From Pseudomonadota bacterium (GTDB lineage Bacteria; Pseudomonadota; Gammaproteobacteria; Xanthomonadales; Rhodanobacteraceae), in the NCBI GenBank assembly GCA_023412995.1, contig JAEZQS010000293.1, positions 1 through 7,498 on the forward strand: a stretch of 7,498 nucleotides of DNA. The letters are read 5' to 3'. A program made the position numbers and the translations under genes. Below the pieces are notes generated by a model that saw nothing but the letters and a program-made list of their open reading frames with translations, did not search any database and was not told the origin of the DNA. Below are positions 1 to 6,080 of this stretch, piece after piece; the first letter of the stretch is position 1, and each line of letters begins with the position of its first letter.

Positions 1-1699
1 TGGGTTGTGTTCGGGGCCGGCCGCCCCCCCCCCCCCCCCACCCCCCGGCTTCGCGGCCGACGACGGCATAGCGCTGTCCGGCGCGCAGCGCGCCTGCCGG
101 CATCAGCGCCTCCAACCGCGGATCGAGGTACAGCATCACCTGCATGCCCTCGGTGCTTCGCAGCGCGATTGCCTTGTAACGTCCGCCTTCGAGCCTGGCC
201 TGGTTGACGAACCCGCCGCTGCCATCCGCTGGCGGCGCGACATCCTCGACGGTGCCGCTGAAGGCGACGATCTTGCGCCAGGCCTGGCTGTCCTGCGGCG
301 GCACGCCACGTCCGGACTCCGCCGCCACCTGCCGCTGGAGTGATCCGAGATCCTGGTAGCGGATGGTCCAGTCCCAATGACGCGTATCACGGCGGATGTG
401 GTCGGCCGCTCCCAGCAGGTTGTCGGTCCAGTTGCCGCACGCCGCGGCGCGCCGGCACTGCGGCCAGGCGGTCTGGATCCAGTTGCGGAGCGTGGCCACC
501 TTGTCCTGGTCCGCCATTTCCAGCGCCACGCCCGGCCCCAGGGCCGCACCGGCCTGGCCCTGATCGGGGGCCACCACCAGCACGGCACCGTTGCCGACGT
601 CGAGCTTGCCCACGCGCAGCTGGCGCAGCATCGACCATGCGTAAGCCTCGGCGCTCATTCCATGGAGGTCGCGCACCAGCAAGGTGACGATCTCCACGCC
701 ACTCTCGCGTGCATGCTCGCGGAGTTGCCGTTCGTGGTCGGCCACGATGCCGGCGTCCAGCCAGCCGTACTCGTCGTAGACGAACTGCGTGCCCTTGTTG
801 GGGATCGACGTTCGGGACGGGGTGGGTGGCTGCATTGCGACGACCGCCGTGGCCGCCGGATCCCCTGCGGGGGCGACTGCCGGCGGCAGCGGCGAGCGCC
901 GTGCCACGGAAGGCGCACGCGGCGTGGGAACCACGGGTTGCCGGCTGTTCGACCCTGGCGCCGGCGAAACGCCGCCTGCCGGCAGGCCGTGCGCGCAATC
1001 GGTTCGCCCGACCTGCGAGCACGCCTGGTTCCAGCCTTCGGTCAGGGCAGCCACGCGCCGGTCGCGATCCGGATGCGTGCTGCCGGCAGGTGCCGACGCG
1101 GGTACCAGCGCCCTCAGCGCAGCGGCCGAGTCGTCGCGACTGGCGCCCATCCTGTAGAGGACGAAGCCACTGAACTTGTCTGCCTCCAGCTCGATCGGCG
1201 GCTGGCTGCCACCCGGCACGATGGTATGTCCGGCCAGGTGATGAGCCACCTCGTGCGCCATGATGCTGACAGGCGACCACGGGTTGCCGCCAGTCTGCCG
1301 GCGCACCTCTTCCATGAACCGGCTGTTGAAGGCAATGATGCGCCGCGGAATCCGCTGCCCATCGAGCACGATGACGGCGGCGGCGTTCGGTACGTCCGCT
1401 TCGACGACGTCGAAGTTCTGCGGCAACCCGGTGAATTCCATCACGCGCGCGATCATGTCCCGGCAGTCGCGCGGCGCTTCGCCACCCGGGCGCACCTCCA
1501 CCGGCGCACCGTCGTACGAGCAGGCCTGCAGGGTGTCGGCCACGCGCTGGGCGAGGCGTTGCGCACGCGCGTCGTCGACGAGCGGCGTGGCCGGTGCCGC
1601 CGCTGCGGCGGTGGTGGTGCCGCTGCCATCGGCGGGAGCGCTGCACCCGCAGAAAGGAACGCTGGCGCCGAGGATGGCAAGCACGAGCCGGGTTTTCAT
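1..1699 (-). CDS. Exported M48-family zinc metallopeptidase fused to a TPM domain (3'-partial)
   Basis: Predicted exported zinc peptidase of the periplasm or outer membrane; at least 566 residues, with the C-terminus beyond the left edge. It starts at ATG 1699, with GGAG 8 nt upstream (1708-1711). The N-terminus MKTRLVLAILGASVPFCGC is a signal sequence. Cys19 could be lipidated, but FCGC is a poor lipobox. Residues ~85-215 are the M48 domain: HEVAH at 149-153 (zinc ligands H149 and H153, catalytic E150) and ELEAD at 170-174, where E170 fits the third ligand. Residues ~220-300 are a Pro/Ala-rich linker. Residues ~301-420 match the TPM (YgcG-type) domain, with NKGTQFVYDEYGWLDAG, then DLHGMSAEAYA and NGAVLVVAP. 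The part after ~470 (FSGTVEDV, GGRYKAIALRS, LRAGQRYAVVG) looks OB-fold-like, which is inference. A Gly-rich stretch encoded by a G-run follows. It is the last visible gene of the minus-strand cluster, 19 nt after the DUF3667 gene. The domain calls for M48 and TPM are firm; the substrate is unknown. Confidence 0.92.
   Translation of the reverse strand, partial: MKTRLVLAILGASVPFCGCSAPADGSGTTTAAAAAPATPLVDDARAQRLAQRVADTLQACSYDGAPVEVRPGGEAPRDCRDMIARVMEFTGLPQNFDVVEADVPNAAAVIVLDGQRIPRRIIAFNSRFMEEVRRQTGGNPWSPVSIMAHEVAHHLAGHTIVPGGSQPPIELEADKFSGFVLYRMGASRDDSAAALRALVPASAPAGSTHPDRDRRVAALTEGWNQACSQVGRTDCAHGLPAGGVSPAPGSNSRQPVVPTPRAPSVARRSPLPPAVAPAGDPAATAVVAMQPPTPSRTSIPNKGTQFVYDEYGWLDAGIVADHERQLREHARESGVEIVTLLVRDLHGMSAEAYAWSMLRQLRVGKLDVGNGAVLVVAPDQGQAGAALGPGVALEMADQDKVATLRNWIQTAWPQCRRAAACGNWTDNLLGAADHIRRDTRHWDWTIRYQDLGSLQRQVAAESGRGVPPQDSQAWRKIVAFSGTVEDVAPPADGSGGFVNQARLEGGRYKAIALRSTEGMQVMLYLDPRLEALMPAGALRAGQRYAVVGREAGGWGGGGGGRPRTQP
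24..46. repeat. Homopolymer C tract (C16-A-C6) inside the peptidase gene
   Basis: The plus strand carries 16 C, one A, then 6 C. On the coding minus strand this is G6-T-G16, read as Gly-Gly-Trp followed by a run of Gly near residues 551-559 of the M48-TPM protein. Tracts this long are prone to slippage in replication and to errors in sequencing or assembly. None of the three possible reading frames after the tract meets a stop before the window edge, so the true frame of the C-terminus cannot be decided here. Confidence 0.9.
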
Positions 1700-1718
1700 G
1701 GGCGGTTCTCCAGTGCGT

Positions 1719-2657
1719 TCAGGGTGACGGGGTGCGCAGCACGAACTGCACGATGAGGTGGCCATAGCCCAGCAGCAGGGCTTTCTTGGCGATCACGAAT
1801 GTTGCGAGCGCGATCCCCAGCCGCACACGGGCAGCGGCGCGGGTGAGATCGAGAAGGAAGAACTGCCTGAAGGCGAACCCGAGGATGAGGAGCTCGATGG
1901 GCCACATGTACCAGCCGGCCGCCGTGCGCCAGCACGGCACCCAGCGCGCGGTATCGAGGAACAGCAACGGCAGCAGGTTGATCGCGTTGGCAGACAGGAT
2001 CACGGCTTGTACGTAGGTGGCCAGCACCAGGTGCTCGGTGGGGTTCGTGCCGAGCCGCCGCGGGTACACCAGCAGGCTCGCGCCGAAGGTGGCGAAGAGG
2101 CCCAGCGTGAAGGACCACCGGCCCCACGAGACGAGCGTCGCCATCTCCCGGGAAAGCTCGTCCTGGCCTGCGGTCAGGTAGTGGCTTTCGGAGAGCAGCC
2201 ATGCCAGCAGGGTCACCACCACCAGGAGCAGTTTGAGCGGGTGCACATGTCGCTTGCGCGCTCCCAGCACGTACTCGCGCGCCACGTTTCCTGGCCCGTG
2301 CACGAGGTTCAGCACAGCACGCAGATGGGCCGATTCGAACCATCGCGAGCGCTGCCAGAACTCCCGCCACACATCACCCACGGACAGGCGGCCGACCACT
2401 CCTTGCCCACATTCGGCGCACCAGGGGCGCTCACGCCGCGCACCGCAGTTGCGGCACACGGACGGTTCGAACAGGGCGTCGACGGAACGGGCGGACGATT
2501 CGCACTGCGCAACCGTGCGGCGCGCCGGTACGCTCCTGCGCAGCAATGCAAGGAGCGTGGTCCGCAGGTCGCGAGGCCATCGCCCGACGGAGCGCGCCGG
2601 CGTGCCACGCCATTTTCCTTGCGACCGGCGCGCGCGAACGGGCAGCATGGCGGTCAT
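1719..2657 (-). CDS. DUF3667-family integral membrane protein with N-terminal zinc ribbon
   Basis: A 312-residue membrane protein of unknown biochemical role. Residues 68-83 form a CxxC...CxxC zinc ribbon (C68, C71, C80, C83; CRNCGARRERPWCAECGQ). This is followed by the family's soluble block with GPGNVAREYVLGARKRHV at ~121-138, then hydrophobic segments near 141-156, 182-198, 208-234, 250-268 and 279-298. The ribbon, the GPG..reY..G.R motif and the membrane half are the recognised DUF3667 layout. The first ATG (2657) overlaps the upstream LprI-like stop as ATGA, which suggests translational coupling. A second ATG at 2648 has GAGGA about 9 nt upstream and may be the real start (309 aa). The ~60-residue basic N-terminal extension before the ribbon is longer than I would expect. 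The gene sits between an exported LprI-like protein and an exported peptidase, so an envelope role is likely, but its function is not known. Confidence 0.9.
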   Translation of the reverse strand: MTAMLPVRARRSQGKWRGTPARSVGRWPRDLRTTLLALLRRSVPARRTVAQCESSARSVDALFEPSVCRNCGARRERPWCAECGQGVVGRLSVGDVWREFWQRSRWFESAHLRAVLNLVHGPGNVAREYVLGARKRHVHPLKLLLVVVTLLAWLLSESHYLTAGQDELSREMATLVSWGRWSFTLGLFATFGASLLVYPRRLGTNPTEHLVLATYVQAVILSANAINLLPLLFLDTARWVPCWRTAAGWYMWPIELLILGFAFRQFFLLDLTRAAARVRLGIALATFVIAKKALLLGYGHLIVQFVLRTPSP

Positions 2658-3184
2658 TCCTCGCGCAGGCTGTGGAGGTCGGTGTCCAGCTCACAGGTGC
2701 GTGCACGCCGGCGCGAAGTGGCGGCCGCCGCGACCGCGAGCGCAGCGGACGTGCCCTCCTCCGCGTGCATCGCCCGGTCCCATGCCGCCTGCGCCTGGTC
2801 GAAGGCGAGCCACGCGCGCTGCGCATGGCGCAGGCGCTCGCGTCGGCTGCCACTGGCCAGCGCGAACATGGCCTGGTACTCGTGCTCGAGCAGGGCATCC
2901 CAGGCGTCGAACGCGGCGGCCTGGGCGTCTCGCATGGCAGCCGTCACGCCGCCGCTGTCCCTGATCGCGGAGTCGAAGGCCATGTCGATGGGGTGCGGGT
3001 GCAAGTACCCGCACCAGTTGCCTTCGTGCGGCGCTGCAAGCGGCGAGGCGGCCAGGGCGATCGCACCAACGACCCGTGCGAGCAGCGGGGTACTGCTTGC
3101 CGGCGTGGCACGGCGCGGCGGACGGCATCCGGCCGCAGCCGTGGCGCAGGCGTGACCGCCGGGGCGTGGAGGGGCGGAAATCAC
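2654..3184 (-). CDS. LprI-like (lysozyme-inhibitor-type) exported small protein
   Basis: A 176-residue protein whose C-terminal half matches the LprI/DUF1311 helical repeat family. Residues ~85-172 contain a Trp/Tyr-bearing helix (FDAWDALLEHEYQAMFAL) and the hallmark RLRHAQRAWLAFDQAQAAW at 117-135. The family is named after mycobacterial LprI, reported to inhibit lysozyme; many members are uncharacterised. The only usual start fitting the context is GTG 3184, which overlaps the hydrolase stop as GTGA and has no clear RBS, so reinitiation is likely. After a basic stretch, residues ~34-51 (LLARVVGAIALAASPLA) can serve as a signal-peptide core with cleavage near APHEG. The n-region would then be unusually long (~33 residues). 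C58 and C164 could form a disulfide. A much longer open frame continues upstream in the same phase to 4657, but it overlaps the hydrolase gene and has no family resemblance there. Family assignment is good; lysozyme inhibition is not shown. Confidence 0.82.
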   Translation of the reverse strand: MISAPPRPGGHACATAAAGCRPPRRATPASSTPLLARVVGAIALAASPLAAPHEGNWCGYLHPHPIDMAFDSAIRDSGGVTAAMRDAQAAAFDAWDALLEHEYQAMFALASGSRRERLRHAQRAWLAFDQAQAAWDRAMHAEEGTSAALAVAAAATSRRRARTCELDTDLHSLREE

Positions 3185-4155
3185 TGGCCGACCCAGCGGG
3201 GCCGGGGTGCGCGCTGCAGCGCCGCCTCGAGCGCACGCTGGAACGCGACCGGCTGGTCGAGCATCACGAAATGGAAACTCGGCGAAACGGGCGTGGCGTG
3301 GAAGTCGCGCGCCCCGGCGTATTGCGGCAGGTACGCCTCGGCGGTTCGTGCCGCCGATTGCCGCCGCTCGTCCACGGCGTAGATCAGGTCGATGGGCACC
3401 CCGATGCCGGCGATTGCCCCGCGCAGGTCCGTCGTCAGCACATCGTGGAAGGCCTGTCCCACGACGCGCCGGTCGACGTGGTAGAGCCATCCTGCGATGA
3501 GCGTGCGACCGCGTCTGGAGTTGGACTGTGCGCCGGACTGGCTGTCCGGCCCCGGGTCGGGTATGGGTCCCTGCGGAACCGCCACGGGCGTGCTGGCTGC
3601 CATGCGGGCGAGCCCCGCCTGCACCATGTCCGCCAGCGGCCGTGCCTCCGCCACCGTCGCCGCCGCGGGCGCGAGCAGCGGACCGATGAAGGGCGCGGCA
3701 TCGACGACGATGAGGCGCGAAGGAACCCGCGGATGGCCGATCGCGAGGGCGAGCACTGCGAGCCCGCCCATCGAATGCCCGACCAGAGCCGGCTTGTGCG
3801 CGGCGCAACGCGAAAGATAGCGGGCCAGCTCGTCGACGAGCGGCATCAACATCGGCCCGTCGCCATTGGGTCCGGGATCGCCATCGGCGAACCCACGCAC
3901 CTGCACCACGTGGACACGATGCGATGGCGCGAGGACGCGGACCGTCGCGTCCCACACGGCTGCGGGGGTGGCAAGGCCGGGCACCAGGACCACATCCGGC
4001 CCCTGGCCGGATACGTCGACGGTGAAACGCGTGCGTTCCACACGGGACGGCGCCGCGCCGTCGGAGGGAGCACATTGCACGGAACCGCTCGCCAGCGCGA
4101 GCGGTGGCTGTGCCAGTAGCCCCAGGCTGAAGCAGAAGGTTGCCAGTCGGACCAT
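3181..4155 (-). CDS. Exported alpha/beta-fold hydrolase
   Basis: A 324-residue alpha/beta hydrolase predicted to act in the periplasm or outside the cell, probably on an ester or similar bond; the substrate is unknown. Residues 1-23 (MVRLATFCFSLGLLAQPPLA then LAS) are a signal peptide. Residues 54-60 (DVVLVPG) hold the strand and turn that usually form the oxyanion-hole region. HVVQVRGFADG at 82-92 is the next conserved strand and loop. GHSMGG at 126-131 is the nucleophile elbow with Ser128. D262 (YAVDERR) and H295 (SFHFVMLDQP) are well placed as the acid and base of the triad. The frame is open up to 4302, but ATG 4155 has a strong GAGGAG at 6 nt and begins exactly at the signal peptide, so the shorter form is chosen. 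It is the first gene of the minus-strand cluster, and its TGA overlaps the GTG of the LprI-like gene. Confidence 0.92.
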   Translation of the reverse strand: MVRLATFCFSLGLLAQPPLALASGSVQCAPSDGAAPSRVERTRFTVDVSGQGPDVVLVPGLATPAAVWDATVRVLAPSHRVHVVQVRGFADGDPGPNGDGPMLMPLVDELARYLSRCAAHKPALVGHSMGGLAVLALAIGHPRVPSRLIVVDAAPFIGPLLAPAAATVAEARPLADMVQAGLARMAASTPVAVPQGPIPDPGPDSQSGAQSNSRRGRTLIAGWLYHVDRRVVGQAFHDVLTTDLRGAIAGIGVPIDLIYAVDERRQSAARTAEAYLPQYAGARDFHATPVSPSFHFVMLDQPVAFQRALEAALQRAPRPRWVGQ

Positions 4156-4161
4156 CAGGGG

Positions 4162-4167
4162 CTCCTC
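4162..4167 (-). promoter_or_regulatory. Ribosome binding site of the alpha/beta hydrolase
   Basis: GAGGAG on the minus strand, 6 nt before ATG 4155. It decides this start against the in-frame ATG at 4302, which would add 49 residues without any recognisable sequence ahead of the signal peptide. Confidence 0.85.
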
Positions 4168-4254
4168 GCGGTGACGGAAACGCCGGCCAGGTGGCCAGCC
4201 GCTCCGCAGTACGCAGGACCGTGTTGCTTTCGTCGCCACCGATGCAATCGGCGC

Positions 4255-4286
4255 CATCCGGGTGCAGCGCAGTCCGCACCCGGATG
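4255..4286. promoter_or_regulatory. Perfect 11-bp inverted repeat between divergent genes
   Basis: The arms are CATCCGGGTGC (4255-4265) and GCACCCGGATG (4276-4286) with a 10-nt spacer. The arm centres are 21 bp apart, about two helical turns, which suits a dimeric DNA-binding regulator; it could also form a hairpin in either transcript. It lies ~100 bp before the hydrolase start and ~195 bp before the start at 4481. The repeat is directly visible; operator function is inference. Confidence 0.5.
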
Positions 4287-4468
4287 CAGGCGCCGTCTGC
4301 AATGCCGGCTGGCATGGACCAGCGGACCTGTTTGCGAACCCCTTCGCCGGGGCGGCGCGAGCAGCGCGGAAAGCGCACGCGGCAGATGCTGCTCAGTGCT
4401 GGCGCAAGGGTCGGTGGAACGAGGCCTGCGTTGCGTACTGCACGACACGCACGGCATCCGCCGCAGCC

Positions 4469-4472
4469 GGAG
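4469..4472 (+). promoter_or_regulatory. Ribosome binding site of the secreted two-domain protein
   Basis: GGAG 8 nt before ATG 4481. It supports this start, which begins directly at the signal peptide, over the in-frame ATG at 4262, whose extra 73 residues look like translated non-coding DNA. Confidence 0.7.
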
Positions 4473-4480
4473 ATTCCCGC

Positions 4481-5599
4481 ATGCCCCGCATTCCCTGCCA
4501 TGTCCACCTCCTCGCCCTGGCGTTCGCCGCCACGACCCATGCCAGCGCGCAGACGCTGCTGGTGCAGGACGATTTCTCCAATCCCGCAAGCGGATGGCAG
4601 CACCAGGACACGGCATCGCCCGAAGAAGGCGGGTTCGGCGCCTACGCCGGCGGTCAATACCAGATGACTCCGTTGCAGGACGGCAGCTACGGCCTGATTC
4701 CGGCGCCGCGACAGCCGGCGGGCGGTGACGTGCGCATGGAAGCGGACCTGTTCCTTTACGCCAGTGTCGGCAACGGAGGTGGCGGCCTGTATTGCCGCGC
4801 GCGCGGCCTGAAGGACTTCTATCTGTTCCTGGCCACTGGTGACGGCGGCCTCCTGATCGGCAAGGTCAGGGATGGGAATCCGACGGTGCTGGCGCGCGGC
4901 TCGGTCAGGAGCGTGATGGCTGGGAGCGTGGATACCCGGCTGGCCGCAGAATGCTCCGGCGACCGGCTGCGCCTTTCCGCGACCGATGGCAGTTCACTCG
5001 AGGCGCATGACGGGGAGTTCAGCTCCGGCGAGTCGGGCCTCGCCGTGCTTGGCGAGAATGCCGCCGGCACCAGTGCCGTGTTCGACAACTACGTGTTGAC
5101 CGATCTCGGCGGGCCGCCGGCTGCGGCAATTCCTGGACCGCCCGGGCAGCCACCTGGATCGACTTCCCGCGGGGACCTCGCGGCGCCCGCGACGCCAGCC
5201 ACCGCGGGGCCGGCAGCGCGTGTCGATGACCGCCCGCCGCCCGGCGCCGCCGCAAGGATCCGCGCCCTCGTAGCCGGGCAAGCCCTGATCGTGGTCGAGC
5301 ATGGGGACTTCCTCGGCACCGCCCTGATCGGCCGCGACGAACGCGGCATGCACCTGTACGACACGACCAGCGAGGGCGGTCCCGCCGGCATGAACCTGTA
5401 CATCAACTTCAGCGGCGATTCCTTCTACTCGACGATCCGCAGGAGCACGCGCTACGACAGCGGCATCGCCAGCTGGGATGTGCAGGTGGAGGTCGATACC
5501 GGCCGCGGTACGTGCGCGCGAATGGACCTGTACCCGCAGGCGATCGGGCGCCTCAGCGTGTGGAACGACAGCGGGCGACCCGTCTGCATCGGCAGGTGA
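4481..5599 (+). CDS. Secreted protein with ConA-like jelly-roll domain and an unassigned C-terminal domain
   Basis: A 372-residue exported protein. The signal peptide is residues 1-23 with an ASA|Q cleavage site. Residues ~27-207 have the pattern of a concanavalin A-like (LamG / GH16-like or DUF1080-like) beta-sandwich. It opens with VQDDFSNPASGW at 28-39, has alternating strands with GGLYCRARGLKDFYLFLATG at 101-120, a CSGDRLRLS strand at 158-166, and ends with the typical AVFDNYVLTDL at 199-209. C105 and C158 could pair. No catalytic Glu pair of true GH16 enzymes is evident, so binding to a glycan or surface is more likely than hydrolysis. Residues 208-255 are a Pro/Ala/Gly linker. Residues ~256-372 form a compact C-terminal region (VVEHGDFLGTALIGRDERG, MNLYINFSGDSFYSTIRRST) with C345 and C369. 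I do not recognise this domain. The gene stands alone on the plus strand, divergent from the hydrolase cluster. Confidence 0.87.
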   Translation: MPRIPCHVHLLALAFAATTHASAQTLLVQDDFSNPASGWQHQDTASPEEGGFGAYAGGQYQMTPLQDGSYGLIPAPRQPAGGDVRMEADLFLYASVGNGGGGLYCRARGLKDFYLFLATGDGGLLIGKVRDGNPTVLARGSVRSVMAGSVDTRLAAECSGDRLRLSATDGSSLEAHDGEFSSGESGLAVLGENAAGTSAVFDNYVLTDLGGPPAAAIPGPPGQPPGSTSRGDLAAPATPATAGPAARVDDRPPPGAAARIRALVAGQALIVVEHGDFLGTALIGRDERGMHLYDTTSEGGPAGMNLYINFSGDSFYSTIRRSTRYDSGIASWDVQVEVDTGRGTCARMDLYPQAIGRLSVWNDSGRPVCIGR

Positions 5600-5613
5600 A
5601 GCGGCCGGGAGCG

Positions 5614-5632
5614 GGGGCGCTGCGGCCCCTTT
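5614..5632 (+). terminator. Weak candidate terminator after the secreted-protein gene
   Basis: GGGGC (5614-5618) can pair with GCCCC (5625-5629) around a 6-nt loop and is followed by TTT, 15 nt after the stop codon. The stem is only 5 bp and the T run is short, so this is a weak candidate. The rest of 5633-5824 shows no gene or site that I can support. Confidence 0.3.
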
Positions 5633-5824
5633 CGGGCATCGGTCCCTGCAGCAGGCCGCAGCGCCGCAACGCTGCACGGCCTGCCACCCGCATGGCGGCT
5701 CCGGGCGCAACCCCTGCGTGGTCACCATCGCGGGAACGACGCGCCACCGGAAGTCCCTCGCACGCAGTAGGCGCGCCATGCCGACCCCGGCAAGGTCCTG
5801 CGGCAGGCCGGCAGCCTCCCGCGG

Positions 5825-5854
5825 TTGCGCGACCCGCCGGCCCCTCGATAGAAT
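5825..5854 (+). promoter_or_regulatory. Sigma70-type promoter of tRNA-Pro
   Basis: TTGCGC (5825-5830), an 18-nt spacer, then TAGAAT (5849-5854; 5 of 6 matches to TATAAT). Transcription would begin near 5861, about 19 nt before the mature tRNA 5' end. The segment after the -10 box is pure G/C for about 18 nt, as expected of a GC-rich discriminator in stringently controlled stable-RNA promoters. The -35 match is weak (3 of 6). Confidence 0.6.
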
Positions 5855-5879
5855 GCGCGGCCCGCCGCGGCGGGTGCAT

Positions 5880-5956
5880 CGGGGTGTAGCTCAGCCTGGT
5901 AGAGCGCTACCTTCGGGAGGTAGAAGTCGCAAGTTCGAATCCTGTCACCCCGACCA
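5880..5956 (+). tRNA. tRNA-Pro (anticodon CGG)
   Basis: A complete 77-nt cloverleaf. The acceptor stem CGGGGTG (5880-5886) pairs fully with CACCCCG (5946-5952), followed by discriminator A and encoded CCA (5954-5956). The D arm has GCTC/GAGC. The anticodon stem CTACC/GGTAG encloses loop TTCGGGA, giving anticodon CGG at 5914-5916, which reads proline codon CCG. The T arm holds the GTTCGAATC motif. CCG is expected to be a heavily used proline codon in such GC-rich DNA. No duplicated tRNA 3' end is seen in the window, so there is no sign of an integrated element here. Confidence 0.97.
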
Positions 5957-5966
5957 GTTTGGAAGC

Positions 5967-6003
5967 CGTTGGGCCACCTGCGAAGGTGGCCCAACGCGTT
6001 TCC
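5967..6003 (+). terminator. Strong hairpin terminator after tRNA-Pro
   Basis: A perfect 13-bp stem, CGTTGGGCCACCT (5967-5979) with AGGTGGCCCAACG (5984-5996), is closed by a GCGA (GNRA) tetraloop. It begins 10 nt after the tRNA CCA end. Outer GGAA (5961-5964) and TTCC (6000-6003) can pair further across an internal loop. The T run is only three bases, so termination may depend on stem strength or Rho. Confidence 0.75.
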
Positions 6004-6080
6004 GGGGTGGGTGATCGACGCGTGTCCGGACGCGTGCGTCATCCGGCGCCGCCGGTCGTGCGCCACCTGCCGCTGCGCGC

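Larger units (their letters stand above)
4156..4480. other. Divergent intergenic region, 325 bp
   Basis: This non-coding stretch separates the minus-strand cluster from the plus-strand secreted-protein gene and should hold the promoters of both. I see no convincing -35/-10 pair on either strand. It contains the perfect inverted repeat at 4255-4286 and a smaller one at 4302-4315 (ATGCC, four bases, GGCAT). Open frames cross it on both strands, but none has a matching RBS or a recognisable protein. Confidence 0.6.

Noticed and set aside
387..1646. A 419-codon minus-strand open frame
   Set aside because: It is a shifted frame over the same gene, giving a low-complexity Arg/Gly/Ala-rich product. 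The neighbouring frame encodes the recognisable peptidase.
377..1756. A 459-codon plus-strand open frame
   Set aside because: It is the codon-phase complement of the M48-TPM gene. In GC-rich DNA the antisense frame is often open; the product is Arg/His-rich with no domain, while the minus strand shows HEVAH, TPM, a signal sequence and an RBS.
1758..3155. A 465-codon plus-strand open frame
   Set aside because: It lies antisense to the DUF3667 and LprI-like genes, has no recognisable domain or RBS, and has His/Gln/Arg-rich composition typical of antisense frames.
2654..4657. A 667-codon minus-strand open frame
   Set aside because: Only its last 176 codons (LprI-like) are protein-like. The upstream part overlaps the hydrolase gene out of frame and reads as Arg/Ala/Gly-rich noise.
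4994..5779. A 261-codon minus-strand open frame
   Set aside because: It lies antisense to the secreted two-domain protein, whose signal peptide, RBS and jelly-roll pattern support the plus strand.
5553..5879. A 108-codon minus-strand open frame between the secreted-protein gene and the tRNA
   Set aside because: It overlaps the end of a well-supported gene and the tRNA promoter, has no RBS that I can see, and encodes an Arg/Ala/Gly/Pro-rich product.
5880..5956. tRNA-Pro as an integration site for a mobile element
   Set aside because: The 3' end of the tRNA is not repeated in the window, and no integrase or other mobility gene is present.
6017..6036. Direct repeat GACGCGTG at 6017-6024 and 6029-6036
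   Set aside because: Two 8-bp copies of a GC-rich word are easily expected by chance at this base composition, and there is no supporting context.
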